From Hydractinia symbiolongicarpus (taxonomy: Eukaryota; Cnidaria; Hydrozoa; Anthoathecata; Hydractiniidae), in NCBI RefSeq assembly GCF_029227915.1, contig NC_079886.1:26390501-26454500 (forward strand): a stretch of 64,000 nt of DNA, read 5' to 3'. The notes under the pieces are model-generated. The model searched no databases. It was not told the origin of the DNA and saw only the letters and a program-made list of their open reading frames with translations. Shown here one piece after another: positions 50,131 to 59,872 of this stretch. Numbering within the stretch: the stretch's first letter is position 1; every line of letters starts with the position of its first letter. A program made the translations under genes and the position numbers.

Positions 50131-51546
50131 GCGTCTCATCAAAAATGAAATCATTTTTGAAAACTACAAGTCTCATGCGTTTTAGTGGTGAAAAAATAAT
50201 TTAAAGAATCGTTCGGGAAGTGAGTTTACTCCCTGGGTACTTTCTTTGTATACTTTTGACTATACGGGCCGAGTCCGGGGTTTATCGGGAAATTGCGGGT
50301 TTTCCTTTGCCGGCGATTAAACTCCTGTTATTCAGCGTCTCATCAAAAATGAAATCGTTTTTGAAAACTACAAGTCTTATGCGTTTTAGTGGTAAAAAAG
50401 TAATTTAAAAAATCGTTCGGGAAATGAGTTTACTCCCAGTTTACTTTCTTTGTATATATTTGACTATACGGGTCAAGCCCGGGATTTACGGCAAATCGCA
50501 GGTTTTCGTTTGCCGGCGATTAAACTCCTTTTATTCAGCGTCTCATCAAAAATGAAATCATTTTTGAAAACTACAAGTCTCATGCGTTTTAGTGGTGAAA
50601 AAATAATTTAAAAAATCGTTCGGCAAATGAGTTTACTCCCTGGGTACTTTCTTTGTATACTTTTGACTATACGGGCCGAGTCCGGGATTTACGGGAAATC
50701 GCGGGTTTTCGTTTGCCGGCGATTAAACTGCTTTTATTCAGCGTCTCATAAAAAATGAAATCATTTTTAAAAACTACAAGTCTCGTGCGTCTTAGTGGTG
50801 AAGAAATAATTTAAAAAATCGTTCGGGAAATGAGTTTACTCCCTGGGTAATTTCTTTGTATACATTCGACTATACGGCCAAGCCCGGGATTTACGGGAAA
50901 TCGCGGATTTTCGTTTGCCGGCGATTAAACTCCTTTTATTCAGCGTCTCATCAAAAACGAAATCATTTTTGAAAACTACAAGTCTCATGCGTTTTAGTGG
51001 TGAAATATAATTTAAAGAATCGTTCGGGAAATGAGTTTACTCCCTGGGTACTTTCTTTGTATACTTTTGACTATACGGGCCGAGTCCTGGATTTACGGGA
51101 AATTGCAGGTTTTCGTTTGCCGGCGATTAAACTCCTTTTATTCAGCGTCTCATCAAAAATGAAATCGTTTTTGAAAACTACAAGTCTTATGCGTCTTAGT
51201 GGTAAAAAAAAATTTAAAAAATCGTTCGGGAAATGAGTTTACTCCTGGGTACTTTCTTTGTATACATTCGACTATACGGGCCGATTCCAGGATATACGCG
51301 AAATCGCGGGTTTTCGTTTGCCGGCGATTAAACTTTTTTTATTCAGCGTCTCATCAAAAATGAAATCATTTTTAAAAACTACACGTCTCATGCGTTTTAG
51401 TGGTGAAAAAATAATTTAAAGAATCGTTCGGGAAATGAGTTTACTCCCTGGGTACTTTCTTTGTATACTTTTGACTATACGGGCCGAGTCCTGGATTTAC
51501 GGGAAATTGCGGGTTTTCGTTTGCTGGCGATTAAACTCCTTTTATT

Positions 51547-51851
51547 ATTATTATTGTTATTATTAAAAGACTATATTCTGGCATATCCATATACAAATAT
51601 ACATAGCTCTTCATGCAGAAAATTTTAAACAAGGAGATTAATAAAATTTAAAATATATGTATATATATACATTATGCTTACACTAAAAGAAATTTTTAAT
51701 ATATATTAAAAAAAAATACTAATGATAATATTGTTAAAAGAAACGGACGAGAAAACAAAAACAAAAACAAAAACACAGAAAAGAAAGTGTGCGATTTGAG
51801 TAAGGAAAAGTCAATTAACGCATAACAACAGAATGATCCACAAAAATTTAC
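51547..51851 (-). other. 3' UTR and microsatellite tail of element 2
   Basis: On the minus strand this is the 305 bp after the ORF2 stop. It contains a run of ACAAAA units (plus-strand 51752-51774), A/T-rich sequence around 51650-51720, and ends against the satellite in AAT/AAC trinucleotide repeats (plus-strand 51547-51564, ATT/GTT). The plus-strand segment 51613-51630 is perfectly complementary in transcript terms to part of the 5' UTR. No open frame seen. Confidence 0.75.
51613..51630 (+). repeat. 18-bp inverted repeat of element 2, 3' UTR arm
   Basis: ATGCAGAAAATTTTAAAC is the exact reverse complement of 55238-55255 in the 5' UTR of the same element. The match stops at both edges. Confidence 0.8.
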
Positions 51852-54668
51852 TTAAATTTCTTTCAGTAAAAATAATTTTGTCTCTCTTTTAAATGTTATC
51901 AGCTTTTTAATCGAGCGAATGTCTTTAGGAAGTCGATTGAAAGACGTAGTTGTTACATCTTCGAAAGTGTTTTTGCGAAGTGATGTCTTTAATCGAATTT
52001 CGTCAGCATTTCGAAGAGTTCTTTTGTGAACAACAATTTCATTTTTCAAATACTTTGGCCAATTATTCTGATGAACACTTTTAAAGGCTGTGATCATCAA
52101 ATGCCATTCTCGTCTTTGTTTAATAGGTAACCAACCTAAACGTGTTATATCTTCAGTATGGCTGTACTTATTCCATACAAAGCTGGCTGCACATATCATC
52201 ACTTTATGCAGCTTTCGAATTTGGATGGCTGTTAATGGAATATAAACAGTGTCGTTAAAGTCTAATTTTGACAAGACTAGCATTTCAGCTAATTGTTTTC
52301 GTAACTTAAATGGTGCAAGGCGTTTTAGTTTACGTAATATAGATAAGATGCCATGACAACACGATACTACACTCTGTACATGATCATTCCAACTTAGGTG
52401 TTCATCTAATTTAACACCCAATACAGACCATGTTGGAACTCTTTCAATCTGTAAGTCATCCAGTTTGATATCAGTACAATCGAGGTCGTTGAGATTGTGT
52501 CGTTTTGACATTTGTGATGTTGAAAACACCATTAACTTTGTTTTTTCCTTGTTCAGAACAAGATTGTTATTTGTAAACCATCTTTGAAGTTGACTTATAT
52601 CTCCGTTTATTTGTTCCTTTGCCTTCGCAAGATTATTTAATTTTGTGGACGTAAACAAAGTGGTGTCGTCAGCATACTGTAACGTACTCGTTGTCAAATG
52701 CATTTCCAGGTCAGTGACGTATAAATTGAAAATAACAGGGCCTAATATTGACCCTTGCGGCACACCAGATGTGATGTTACAAAATTCAGAGGTCTTATCA
52801 TTAATTCGCACAATTTGTTTTCTGCCACACAAGTAACTCAAAATTAGTTCAACAAACTCTTTGGAAAAACCGATTTGGTTGAGTTTCCTCATTGTAGTTT
52901 CATATTGAACAGTATCAAAGGCTTTCAAAAAGTCAGCTAATACTACAAGACTGATTTCGTTTTTACTCATTGCTTCTTTGATATCCGTTCTAAGTTTCAT
53001 CAACAAAGTAGTCGAGGAGTGTCCTTTTCGGTACCCGGACATCGTTTCGGAATATAAAGAATTCTCATCCATAAAGATTATCATTTGTGTAAAGATAAGA
53101 CGTTCAAATACTTTGGATAAAATAGGAAGGATGGAGATCGGTCGTAGTTCTTTTATTGATGTAGGAACATTCACTTTTGGAATAGGTGCGACTCTTGCCA
53201 CTTTCCATTGACACGGGAAGCATTTTTTCTCAATGCACGTATTTATAATATGTGTTAGAACAGAAGAAATTTCATTTGCTAGTAATTTAACATATTTCAC
53301 TGGTATATCATCAAACCCAGTTGATATATCGTTACGTAGTCCGTTAAGTTCTTTAAGTACCTCCTCATACTTAACATGTCTGAGTTGAAACATTTTGGAA
53401 GTCGATGGTGGTAATGTTTGGAGTACTTCCTTTAAATCAATTTCAGATTTTGGAATTGATCCAGTAACTCGCTCAGCTGTTCCGGCAAAAAAAGTGTTTA
53501 CACCATCAGCGTCAAAATGAAGAGGCTTCGAAGGAGGATGTAAAATTCGATTGATAGTGTTCCACACTTCTTTCGAGTTTTCAGAACTAAGTGCTTTTCT
53601 ATAAAAGGAAACTTTAGCTTTCTTGATCTTTTTCTTAACAGAGTTTTTAAGTTGTCGAAATTCGTTCCATATCATTTGATCGTTAGTTTCATGAGCAAGT
53701 TTTCGAATTTTATTTCGCTTCGTTTGGTCACTTTTTATGTTTAAAGTATGAATCCATGGAGATGGTGGTCTTGTTATTTTTGTTTTTCTTAACGGGGCAT
53801 GTCTATCAATGTAATCTTGCATGAACTTGTGAAGTATCTCCACTTTTTCTTCTGGATCATCTATAGCGTATATAACTGATGTCGGTAGGTATGAGAAATC
53901 CGACACAAAAGATTCCCTATCAAGCTGCCTTTCATCTCTTATCATTTTATATCGATGTTTAAACTTATCGTATTTAATGTTGATGATAGCGTAAGGTCCA
54001 TCATGGTCACTAATAGTTTCGCATGGTAATACATCAGTATGTGCGATTTTGGTATTATTGTTAATTATCATATGATCGATCAATGTTGCCCTTAAAGGAG
54101 TCGTCCTGGTTGGCTTTGATACTATCTGTTTAAGGTTGAATGCAGATAAAATATTGTTGCACTGTCTTACTTGGCAACATTCTGGTTTGAGAAGATTTAT
54201 GTTTATGTCCCCTGTTATAAGTAGCAGGCCATCCCATGTTGTTTGGATATAAGTTATCAAATCTTCAAATTTAGTTAACCAGTCAGAAAAGGAGATGATT
54301 CTTTCCGAGCGGTATATGACCCCAAGAAGTAGTTTACTATGCTTGTTTCGGCCATCTACCTCGATCCATATATGCTCTAAATTTTCGTACATATCATTAA
54401 TATCCTTTCGAATGCGATATTTGATCAAACTGTTCACATAAATTCCAACACCCCCTCCTCGAATTTGGTCTCTATTCACATATTCCATTGAGTAACCAGG
54501 TATACGGACGTATTCCAATAAATTAGCATTATTTTTTAGCCATGTTTCGGATAAGCAAACAATGTCGAATGGGTGGTCATCCAATAATACCAGTAAATCG
54601 TTAAAATTAGATGTCATCGATTGTGTGTTTATGTGCAGTACTCTCAATTTTTGATAATGTTCATGCAA
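51852..54668 (-). CDS. ORF2: apurinic-type endonuclease and reverse transcriptase of element 2
   Basis: An open frame of 938 codons counted from a TTG; the same frame is open upstream to the ORF1 stop at 54687-54689. Residues 8-232 form the endonuclease, with Asn14 (HINTQS), Glu41 (SETWL), Tyr119 (VIYR), Asp154 and Asn156 (TGDININ), Asp198 (LIDHM) and Asp221-His222 (SDHD) all present. The reverse transcriptase has ELRPISILPILSKVFERL (507-524), LADFLKAFDT with Asp579 and Asp585, SGVPQGSILGP (634-644) and YADDTTLF with Asp667-Asp668. The normally Ser-Lys-Ala-Phe-Asp motif is Leu-Lys-Ala-Phe-Asp here. It ends at TAA. The first ATG is codon 18, inside the endonuclease's first strand and after Asn14, so initiation there would destroy the domain; translation must begin upstream or by another mechanism. 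It would nick target DNA and copy the element RNA in place. Confidence 0.9.
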   Translation of the reverse strand: MHEHYQKLRVLHINTQSMTSNFNDLLVLLDDHPFDIVCLSETWLKNNANLLEYVRIPGYSMEYVNRDQIRGGGVGIYVNSLIKYRIRKDINDMYENLEHIWIEVDGRNKHSKLLLGVIYRSERIISFSDWLTKFEDLITYIQTTWDGLLLITGDININLLKPECCQVRQCNNILSAFNLKQIVSKPTRTTPLRATLIDHMIINNNTKIAHTDVLPCETISDHDGPYAIINIKYDKFKHRYKMIRDERQLDRESFVSDFSYLPTSVIYAIDDPEEKVEILHKFMQDYIDRHAPLRKTKITRPPSPWIHTLNIKSDQTKRNKIRKLAHETNDQMIWNEFRQLKNSVKKKIKKAKVSFYRKALSSENSKEVWNTINRILHPPSKPLHFDADGVNTFFAGTAERVTGSIPKSEIDLKEVLQTLPPSTSKMFQLRHVKYEEVLKELNGLRNDISTGFDDIPVKYVKLLANEISSVLTHIINTCIEKKCFPCQWKVARVAPIPKVNVPTSIKELRPISILPILSKVFERLIFTQMIIFMDENSLYSETMSGYRKGHSSTTLLMKLRTDIKEAMSKNEISLVVLADFLKAFDTVQYETTMRKLNQIGFSKEFVELILSYLCGRKQIVRINDKTSEFCNITSGVPQGSILGPVIFNLYVTDLEMHLTTSTLQYADDTTLFTSTKLNNLAKAKEQINGDISQLQRWFTNNNLVLNKEKTKLMVFSTSQMSKRHNLNDLDCTDIKLDDLQIERVPTWSVLGVKLDEHLSWNDHVQSVVSCCHGILSILRKLKRLAPFKLRKQLAEMLVLSKLDFNDTVYIPLTAIQIRKLHKVMICAASFVWNKYSHTEDITRLGWLPIKQRREWHLMITAFKSVHQNNWPKYLKNEIVVHKRTLRNADEIRLKTSLRKNTFEDVTTTSFNRLPKDIRSIKKLITFKRETKLFLLKEI

Positions 54669-54686
54669 TGCGTGTTGATGACTGCT

Positions 54687-54689
54687 TTA
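54687..54689 (-). other. TAA stop separating ORF1 from in-frame ORF2
   Basis: The codons run GGT GCA ACA TAA AGC AGT CAT CAA CAC GCA TTG, after which the endonuclease begins. ORF1 and ORF2 share one frame with only this stop between them. The context is not a known strong readthrough context. It may be a nonsense mutation in this copy, a readthrough site, or a stop with reinitiation. Confidence 0.85.
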
Positions 54690-55166
54690 TGTTGCACCTG
54701 AAATAGTTGATGAAATAGTTGAATTCAAATCATTCTCTCGCGCAAACGGCATTAATAAGTGTGTACAGTCAGTACATGTCCATTTTACCGGAATACAATT
54801 CATTATGGAATGTGTCAAGTTGGTATCAACACATTTTGCATGAGTTTGATTAAAACACGTTTCACAGGCGAGCTGCTTTTGATTTCGTCTGATAGTTGCT
54901 CTACATTTAATGCACTTAGTTGCTTGGGGTTTGGGCCCTGGGTTGGTTTCCACGTCGCCACTTTGCAAAATAATATTAAATGTAGCACACGTATTGTTAT
55001 AATAGGAGACTCTTGCTTTACCTCTTTTAATAACGTAACTATAGCTTCTGTCACCTTTTACAATCGTTGCATTTATTTCAATGGTCTCAATGCTATCGTT
55101 AAAATCAATACATAAAGTAATTAGTGATGTTATTATTATTACGGCATAAGACATTGTGGTTACCAT
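54687..55166 (-). CDS. ORF1: hydrophobic leader, 2A peptide and PHD-type zinc finger of element 2
   Basis: 159 codons from an ATG in an excellent Kozak context (ATCACCATGG); the frame is open a little further upstream but only to TTG, so this ATG is preferred. Residues about 6-20 are strongly hydrophobic and resemble a signal sequence or membrane anchor. Residues 70-78 are GDVETNPGP, the canonical 2A ribosome-skipping motif, with separation expected between Gly77 and Pro78. A C4HC3 cluster follows: Cys85, Cys88, Cys101, Cys104, His109, Cys112, Cys131, Cys134, with a Trp two residues before Cys131, as in PHD fingers. Translation would thus give a leader of 77 residues and a separate PHD protein starting with proline. 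The frame ends at TAA and ORF2 continues in the same frame. The leader contains NAT and NNT sequons, consistent with secretory entry but not proof. Confidence 0.88.
   Translation of the reverse strand: MVTTMSYAVIIITSLITLCIDFNDSIETIEINATIVKGDRSYSYVIKRGKARVSYYNNTCATFNIILQSGDVETNPGPKPQATKCIKCRATIRRNQKQLACETCFNQTHAKCVDTNLTHSIMNCIPVKWTCTDCTHLLMPFARENDLNSTISSTISGAT
54933..54959 (-). other. 2A ribosome-skipping motif
   Basis: Encodes Gly-Asp-Val-Glu-Thr-Asn-Pro-Gly-Pro, matching the D-V/I-E-x-N-P-G-P consensus completely. The residues before it (FNIILQS) supply the usual upstream hydrophobic context. Known function: the ribosome fails to join Gly and Pro and continues, releasing the upstream peptide. 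Confidence 0.92.
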
Positions 55167-55735
55167 GGTGATATAGAGTGTTGATAAGAAGTTTTGCAAA
55201 TTGTTGCAATTTGCCGGGACGTGTAATACCCAAAAACGTTTAAAATTTTCTGCATATAAACCAACTAATCCAAAATAATCTTTGTATAAGCAATAAAATT
55301 ACTTCGGAATGTATAAGAGTCGCAATTTTCGTCGATAGCCACAAATAGAGTACGATTTCCTTAAAATCTCTTATATGGCATACGTAAATCCAAAAAAAAC
55401 TTTTAAATTCTTTCCATATAAACCTTTAGAGGCCTAGTTTTATGTCAAACGTCTTTATTCTCTTCTCGCATAATAAATATAATTCAGTCGACATAATCTT
55501 TCCAGTTTTAGCATCAATTCATTTAAGCAAAATGAATACAACATACATCAATCTTCGTAGCACAACTACCATATATTAGCATATATTAACTACCATTATA
55601 CCTACTATATTTTTTCAAGATCAAAAGATGCCTCTAACTGAAAATAAAGTTCGGAATGGACTGGTCCACAACTTACTGCCTGCATTATTTTGCCTTAAAC
55701 TCAGGGACCTAGAAATAGTGTGAGTTTTTTATATC
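55167..55735 (-). promoter_or_regulatory. 5' UTR / presumed internal promoter region of element 2
   Basis: About 569 bp upstream of the ORF1 ATG with no long open frame on either strand. It contains two loosely similar blocks (plus-strand 55219-55268 and 55382-55430; each has ACGT, an A-run, TTTAAA and TCT, CATATAAACC in order), about 163 bp apart, which may be a degenerate promoter repeat. Plus-strand 55238-55255 is complementary to the 3' UTR. Non-LTR elements carry internal promoters here; no specific promoter motif was identified. Confidence 0.55.
55238..55255 (+). repeat. 18-bp inverted repeat of element 2, 5' UTR arm
   Basis: GTTTAAAATTTTCTGCAT is the exact reverse complement of 51613-51630. 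It lies within the first of the two similar 5' UTR blocks. Confidence 0.8.
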
Positions 55736-57439
55736 TTCAGCGTCTCATCAATAATGAAATCGTTTTTGAAAACTACAAGTCTTATGCGTTTTAGTGGTAA
55801 AAAATTAATTTAAAAAATCGTTTGAGAAATGAGTTTACTCCCTAGGTACTTTCTTTGTATACTTTTGACTATACGGGCCGAATCTGGGATTTACGGGAAA
55901 TCGCGGGTTTTTGTTTGCCGGAGATTAAACTCGTTTTATTCAGCGTCTCATCAAGAATGAAATCATTTTTGAGAACTACAAGTCTCATGCGTTTTAGTGG
56001 TGAGAAAATAATTTAAAGAATCGTTCGGGAAATGAGTTTACTCCCAGTTTACTTTCTTTGTATACATTTGACTATACGGGTCAAGCCCGGGATTTACGGC
56101 AAATCGCGGGTTTTCGTTTGCCGGCGATTAAACTCCTTTTATTCAGCGTCTCATCAAAAATGAAATCATTTTTGAGAACTACAAGTCTCATGCGTTTTAG
56201 TGGTGAAAAAATAATTTAAAGAATCGTTTGGGAAATGAGCTTACTCCCTGGGTACTTTCTTTGTATACTTTTCACTGTACGGGCCGAATCCGTGCTATAC
56301 GGAAAATCGCGAGTTTTCGTTTGCCGGCGATTAAACTCCTTTTATTCAGCATCTCATCAAAAATGAAATCATTTTTGAAAACTACAAGTCTCATGCGTTT
56401 TAGTGGTGAAAAAATAATTTAAAGAATCGTTCGGGAAGTGAGTTTACTCCCTGGGTACTTTCTTTGCATACTTTTGACTATACGGGCCGAGTCCGGGATT
56501 TATCGGGAAATTGCGGGTTTTCGTTTGCCGGCGATTAAACTCCTTTTATTCAGCGTCTCATCAAAAATGAAATCATTTTTGAAAACTACAAGTCTCATGC
56601 GTTTTAGTGGTGAAGAAGTAAAGAATCGTTCGGGAAGTGAGTTTACTCCCTGGGTATTTTCTTTGTATACATTCGACTATACGGCTAAGCCCAGGATTTA
56701 CGGGAAATCGCGGGTTTTCGTTGGCCGGTGATTAAACTCCTTTTATTCAGCGTCTCATCAAAAACGAAATCATTTTTGAAAACTACATGTCTCATGCGTT
56801 TTAGTGGTGAAAATATAATATAAAAAATCGTTCGGGAAATGAGTTTACTCCCAGTTTACTTTCTTTGTATACATTTGACTATACGGGTCAAGCCCGGGAT
56901 TTACGGCAAATCGCGGGTTTTCGTTTGCCGGCGATTAAACTCCTTTTATTCAGCGTCTCATCAAAAATGAAATCATTTTTGAGAACTACAAGTCTCATGC
57001 GTTTTAGTGGTGAAAAAATAATTTAAAGAATCGTTTGGGAAATGAGCTTACTCCCTGGGTACTTTCTTTGTATACTTTTCACTGTACGGGCCGAATCCGT
57101 GCTATACGGAAAATCGCGAGTTTTCGATTGCCTGCGATTAAACTCCTTTTATTCAGCATCTCATCAAAAATGAAATCATTTTTGAAAACTACAAATCTCA
57201 TGCGTTTTAGTGGTGAAAAAATAATTTAAAGAATCGTTCGGGAAGTGAGTTTACTCCCTGGGTACTTTCTTTGCATAGTTTTGACTATACGGGCCGAGTC
57301 CGGGATTTATCGGGAAATTGCGGGTTTTCGTTTGCCGGCGATTAAACTCCTTTTATTCAGCGTCTCATCAAAAATGAAATCGTTTTTGAAAACTACAAGT
57401 CTTATGCGTTTTACTGGTAAAAAATTAATTTAAAAAATC

Positions 57440-59470
57440 GTTCGGGAAATGAGTTTACTCCCAGTTTACTTTCTTTGTATACATTTGACTATACGGGTCA
57501 AGCCCGGGATTTACGGCAAATCGCGGGTTTTCGTTTGCCGGCGATCAAACTCCTTTTATTCAGCGTCTCATAAAAAATGAAATCATTTTTGAAAACTACA
57601 AGTCTCATGCGTTTTAGTGGTAAAGAAATAATTTAAAAAATTGTTCGGCAAATGAGTTTACTCCCTGGGTATTTTCTTTGTATACATTCGACTATACAGC
57701 CAAGCCCGGGATTTACTTGAAATCGCGGTTTTTCGTTGGCCGGCGATTAAACTCCTTTTATTCACCGTCTCATCAAAAACGAAATCATTTTTGAAAACTA
57801 AAAGTCTCATGCGTTTTAGTGGTGAAAACATAATATAAAAAATCGTTCCGGAAATGAGTTTCTCCCAGTTTACTTTCTTTGTATACATTTGACTACACGG
57901 GTCAAGCCCGGGATTTACGACAAATCGCGGGTTTTCATTTGCCGGCGTTTAAACTCCTTTTATTCAGCGTCTCATCAAAAATGAAATCATTTTTGAAAAC
58001 TACAAGTCTTATGCGTTTTAGTGGTAAAAAATTAATTTAAAAAATCGTTCGGGAAATGAGTTTACTCCCTGGGTACTTTCTTTGCATAGTTTTGACTATA
58101 CGGGCCGAGTCCGGGATTTATCGGGAAATTGCGGGTTTTCGTTTGCCGGCGATTAAACTCCTTTTATTCAGCGTCTCATCAAAAATGAAATCGTTTTTGA
58201 AACCTACAAGTCTTATGCGTTTTAGTGGTAAAGAAATAATTTAAAAAATCGTTCGGAAAATGAGTTTACCCCCTGGGTATTTTCTTTGTATACATTCGAC
58301 TATACAGCCAAGCCCGGGATTTACGGGAAATTGCGGGTTTTCGTTGGCCGGCGATTAAACTCCTTTTATTCAGCGTCTCATCAAAGATGAAATCGTTTTT
58401 GAAAACTACAAGTCTTATGCGTTTTACTGGTAAAAAATTAATTTAAAAAATCGTTCGGGAAATGAGTTTACTCCCAGTTTACCTTCTTTGTATACATTTG
58501 ACTATACGGGTCAAGCCCGGGATTTACGGCAAATCGCGGGTTTTCGTTTGCCGGCGATCAAACTCCTTTTATTCAGCGTCTCATCAAAAATGAAATCATT
58601 TTTGAAAACTACAAGTCTCATGCGTTTTAGTGGTAAAGAAATAATTTAAAAAATCGTTCGGCAAATGAGTTTACTCCCTGGGTATTTTCTTTGTATACAT
58701 TCGACTATACAGCCAAGCCCGGGATTTACTTGAAATCGCGGGTTTTCGTTGGCCGGCGATTAAACTCCTTTTATTCACCGTCTCATCAAAAACGAAATCA
58801 TTTTTGAAAACTACAAGTCTCATGCGTTTTAGTGGTGAAAACATAATATAAAAAATCGTTCCGGAAATGAGTTTCTCCCAGTTTACTTTCTTTGTATACA
58901 TTTGACTATACGGGTCAAGCCCGGGATTTACGACAAATCGCGGGTTTTCATTTGCCGGCGTTTAAACTCCTTTTATTCAGCGTCTCATCAAAAATGAAAT
59001 CATTTTTGAAAACTACAAGTCTTATGCGTTTTAGTGGTAAAAAATTAATTTAAAAAATCGTTCGGGAAATGAGTTTACTCCCTGGGTACTTTCTTTGCAT
59101 AGTTTTGACTATACGGGCCGAGTCCGGGATTTATCGGGAAATTGCGGGTTTTCGTTTGCCGGCGATTAAACTCCTTTTATTCAGCGTCTCATCAAAAATG
59201 AAATCGTTTTTGAAAACTACAAGTCTTATGCGTTTTAGTGGTAAAAAATTAATTTAAAAAATCGTTCGGGAAATGAGTTTACTCCCAGTTTACTTTCTTT
59301 GCATACATTTTACTATACGGGTCAAGCCCGGGATTTACGAAAATCGCGGGTTTTCGTTTGCCGGCGATCAAACTCCTTTTATTCAGCGTCTCATCAAAAA
59401 TGAAATCATTTTTGAAAACTACAAGTCTCATGCGTTTTAGTGGTAAAGAAATAATTTAAAAAATCGTTCG
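57440..59470 (+). repeat. 1013-bp (5-mer) tandem duplication in array III
   Basis: The blocks at 57658 and 58671 and those at 58056 and 59069 are 1013 bp apart. Shared markers are GGGATTTACTTGAAATCG, the GAGTTTCTCCCAG 3-nt deletion (57.86 and 58.87 kb) with CGTTCCGGAAATG, and GATTTACGACAAATCG. The boundary positions are approximate. Confidence 0.75.
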
Positions 59471-59872
59471 GCAAATGAGTTTACCCCCTGGGTATTTTCT
59501 TTGTATACATTCGACTATACAGCCAAGCCCGGGATTTACGGGAAATTGCGGGTTTTCGTTGGCCGGCGATTAAACTCCTTTTATTCACCGTCTCATCAAA
59601 AACGAAATCATTTTTGAAAACTACATGTCTCATGCGTTTTAGTGGTGAAAATATAATATAAAAAATCGTTCGGGAAATGAGTTTACTCCCAGTTTACTTT
59701 CTTTGTATACATTTGACTATACGGGTAAAGCCCGGGATTTACGGCAAATCGCGGGTTTTCGTTTGCCGGCGATTAAACTCCTTTTATTCAGCGTCTCATC
59801 AAAAATGAAATCATTTTTGAGAACTACAAGTCTCATGCGTTTTAGTCGTAAAAAAATAATTTAAAGAATCGT

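Larger units (their letters stand above)
35271..51546 (+). repeat. Satellite array II (same family, about 80 copies)
   Basis: The same satellite family and orientation as the first array, resuming in the exact phase at which it was interrupted (CTTTTCACTGTACGGGC continues the monomer cut at 33477). It runs without other sequence until a second retrotransposon insertion inside the CTCCTTTTATT segment. It is rich in local higher-order repeats: 1828 bp around 36.0-42.5 kb, 812 bp around 42.3-43.9 kb, 805 bp around 44.1-45.7 kb and 1015 bp around 48.1-50.1 kb. Monomers from about 50.2 to 51.5 kb are somewhat more divergent from one another than those elsewhere. Confidence 0.97.
51547..55735 (-). 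mobile_element. Element 2: near full-length CR1-like non-LTR retrotransposon with 2A and PHD finger
   Basis: A 4189-bp insertion on the minus strand. Order in its own sense: 5' UTR (55735-55167), ORF1 (signal-like segment, 2A, PHD finger), TAA stop, in-frame ORF2 (endonuclease plus reverse transcriptase), 3' UTR and an ATT/AAT microsatellite end. The satellite is cut between CTCCTTTTATT and TTCAGCG, so at most TT is duplicated; no convincing target-site duplication was found. Two-ORF elements with a PHD finger in ORF1 belong to the CR1 and related groups, and 2A motifs at ORF1 starts have been described for such elements in marine invertebrates. Copy integrity suggests relative youth. Confidence 0.9.

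Noticed and set aside
51547-51564. Independent microsatellite locus (ATT repeats).
   Set aside because: It sits exactly at the 3' end of element 2 and is best read as its tail.
54759-55115. Plus-strand open frame of 118 codons opposite ORF1 of element 2, and similar ones at 52645 and 52978.
   Set aside because: Antisense shadows of ORF1 and ORF2; no domain or independent signal.
55736-55748. Clear target-site duplication for element 2.
   Set aside because: Left flank ends CTTTTATT and right flank starts TTCAGCG; only TT can be shared, which may be chance.
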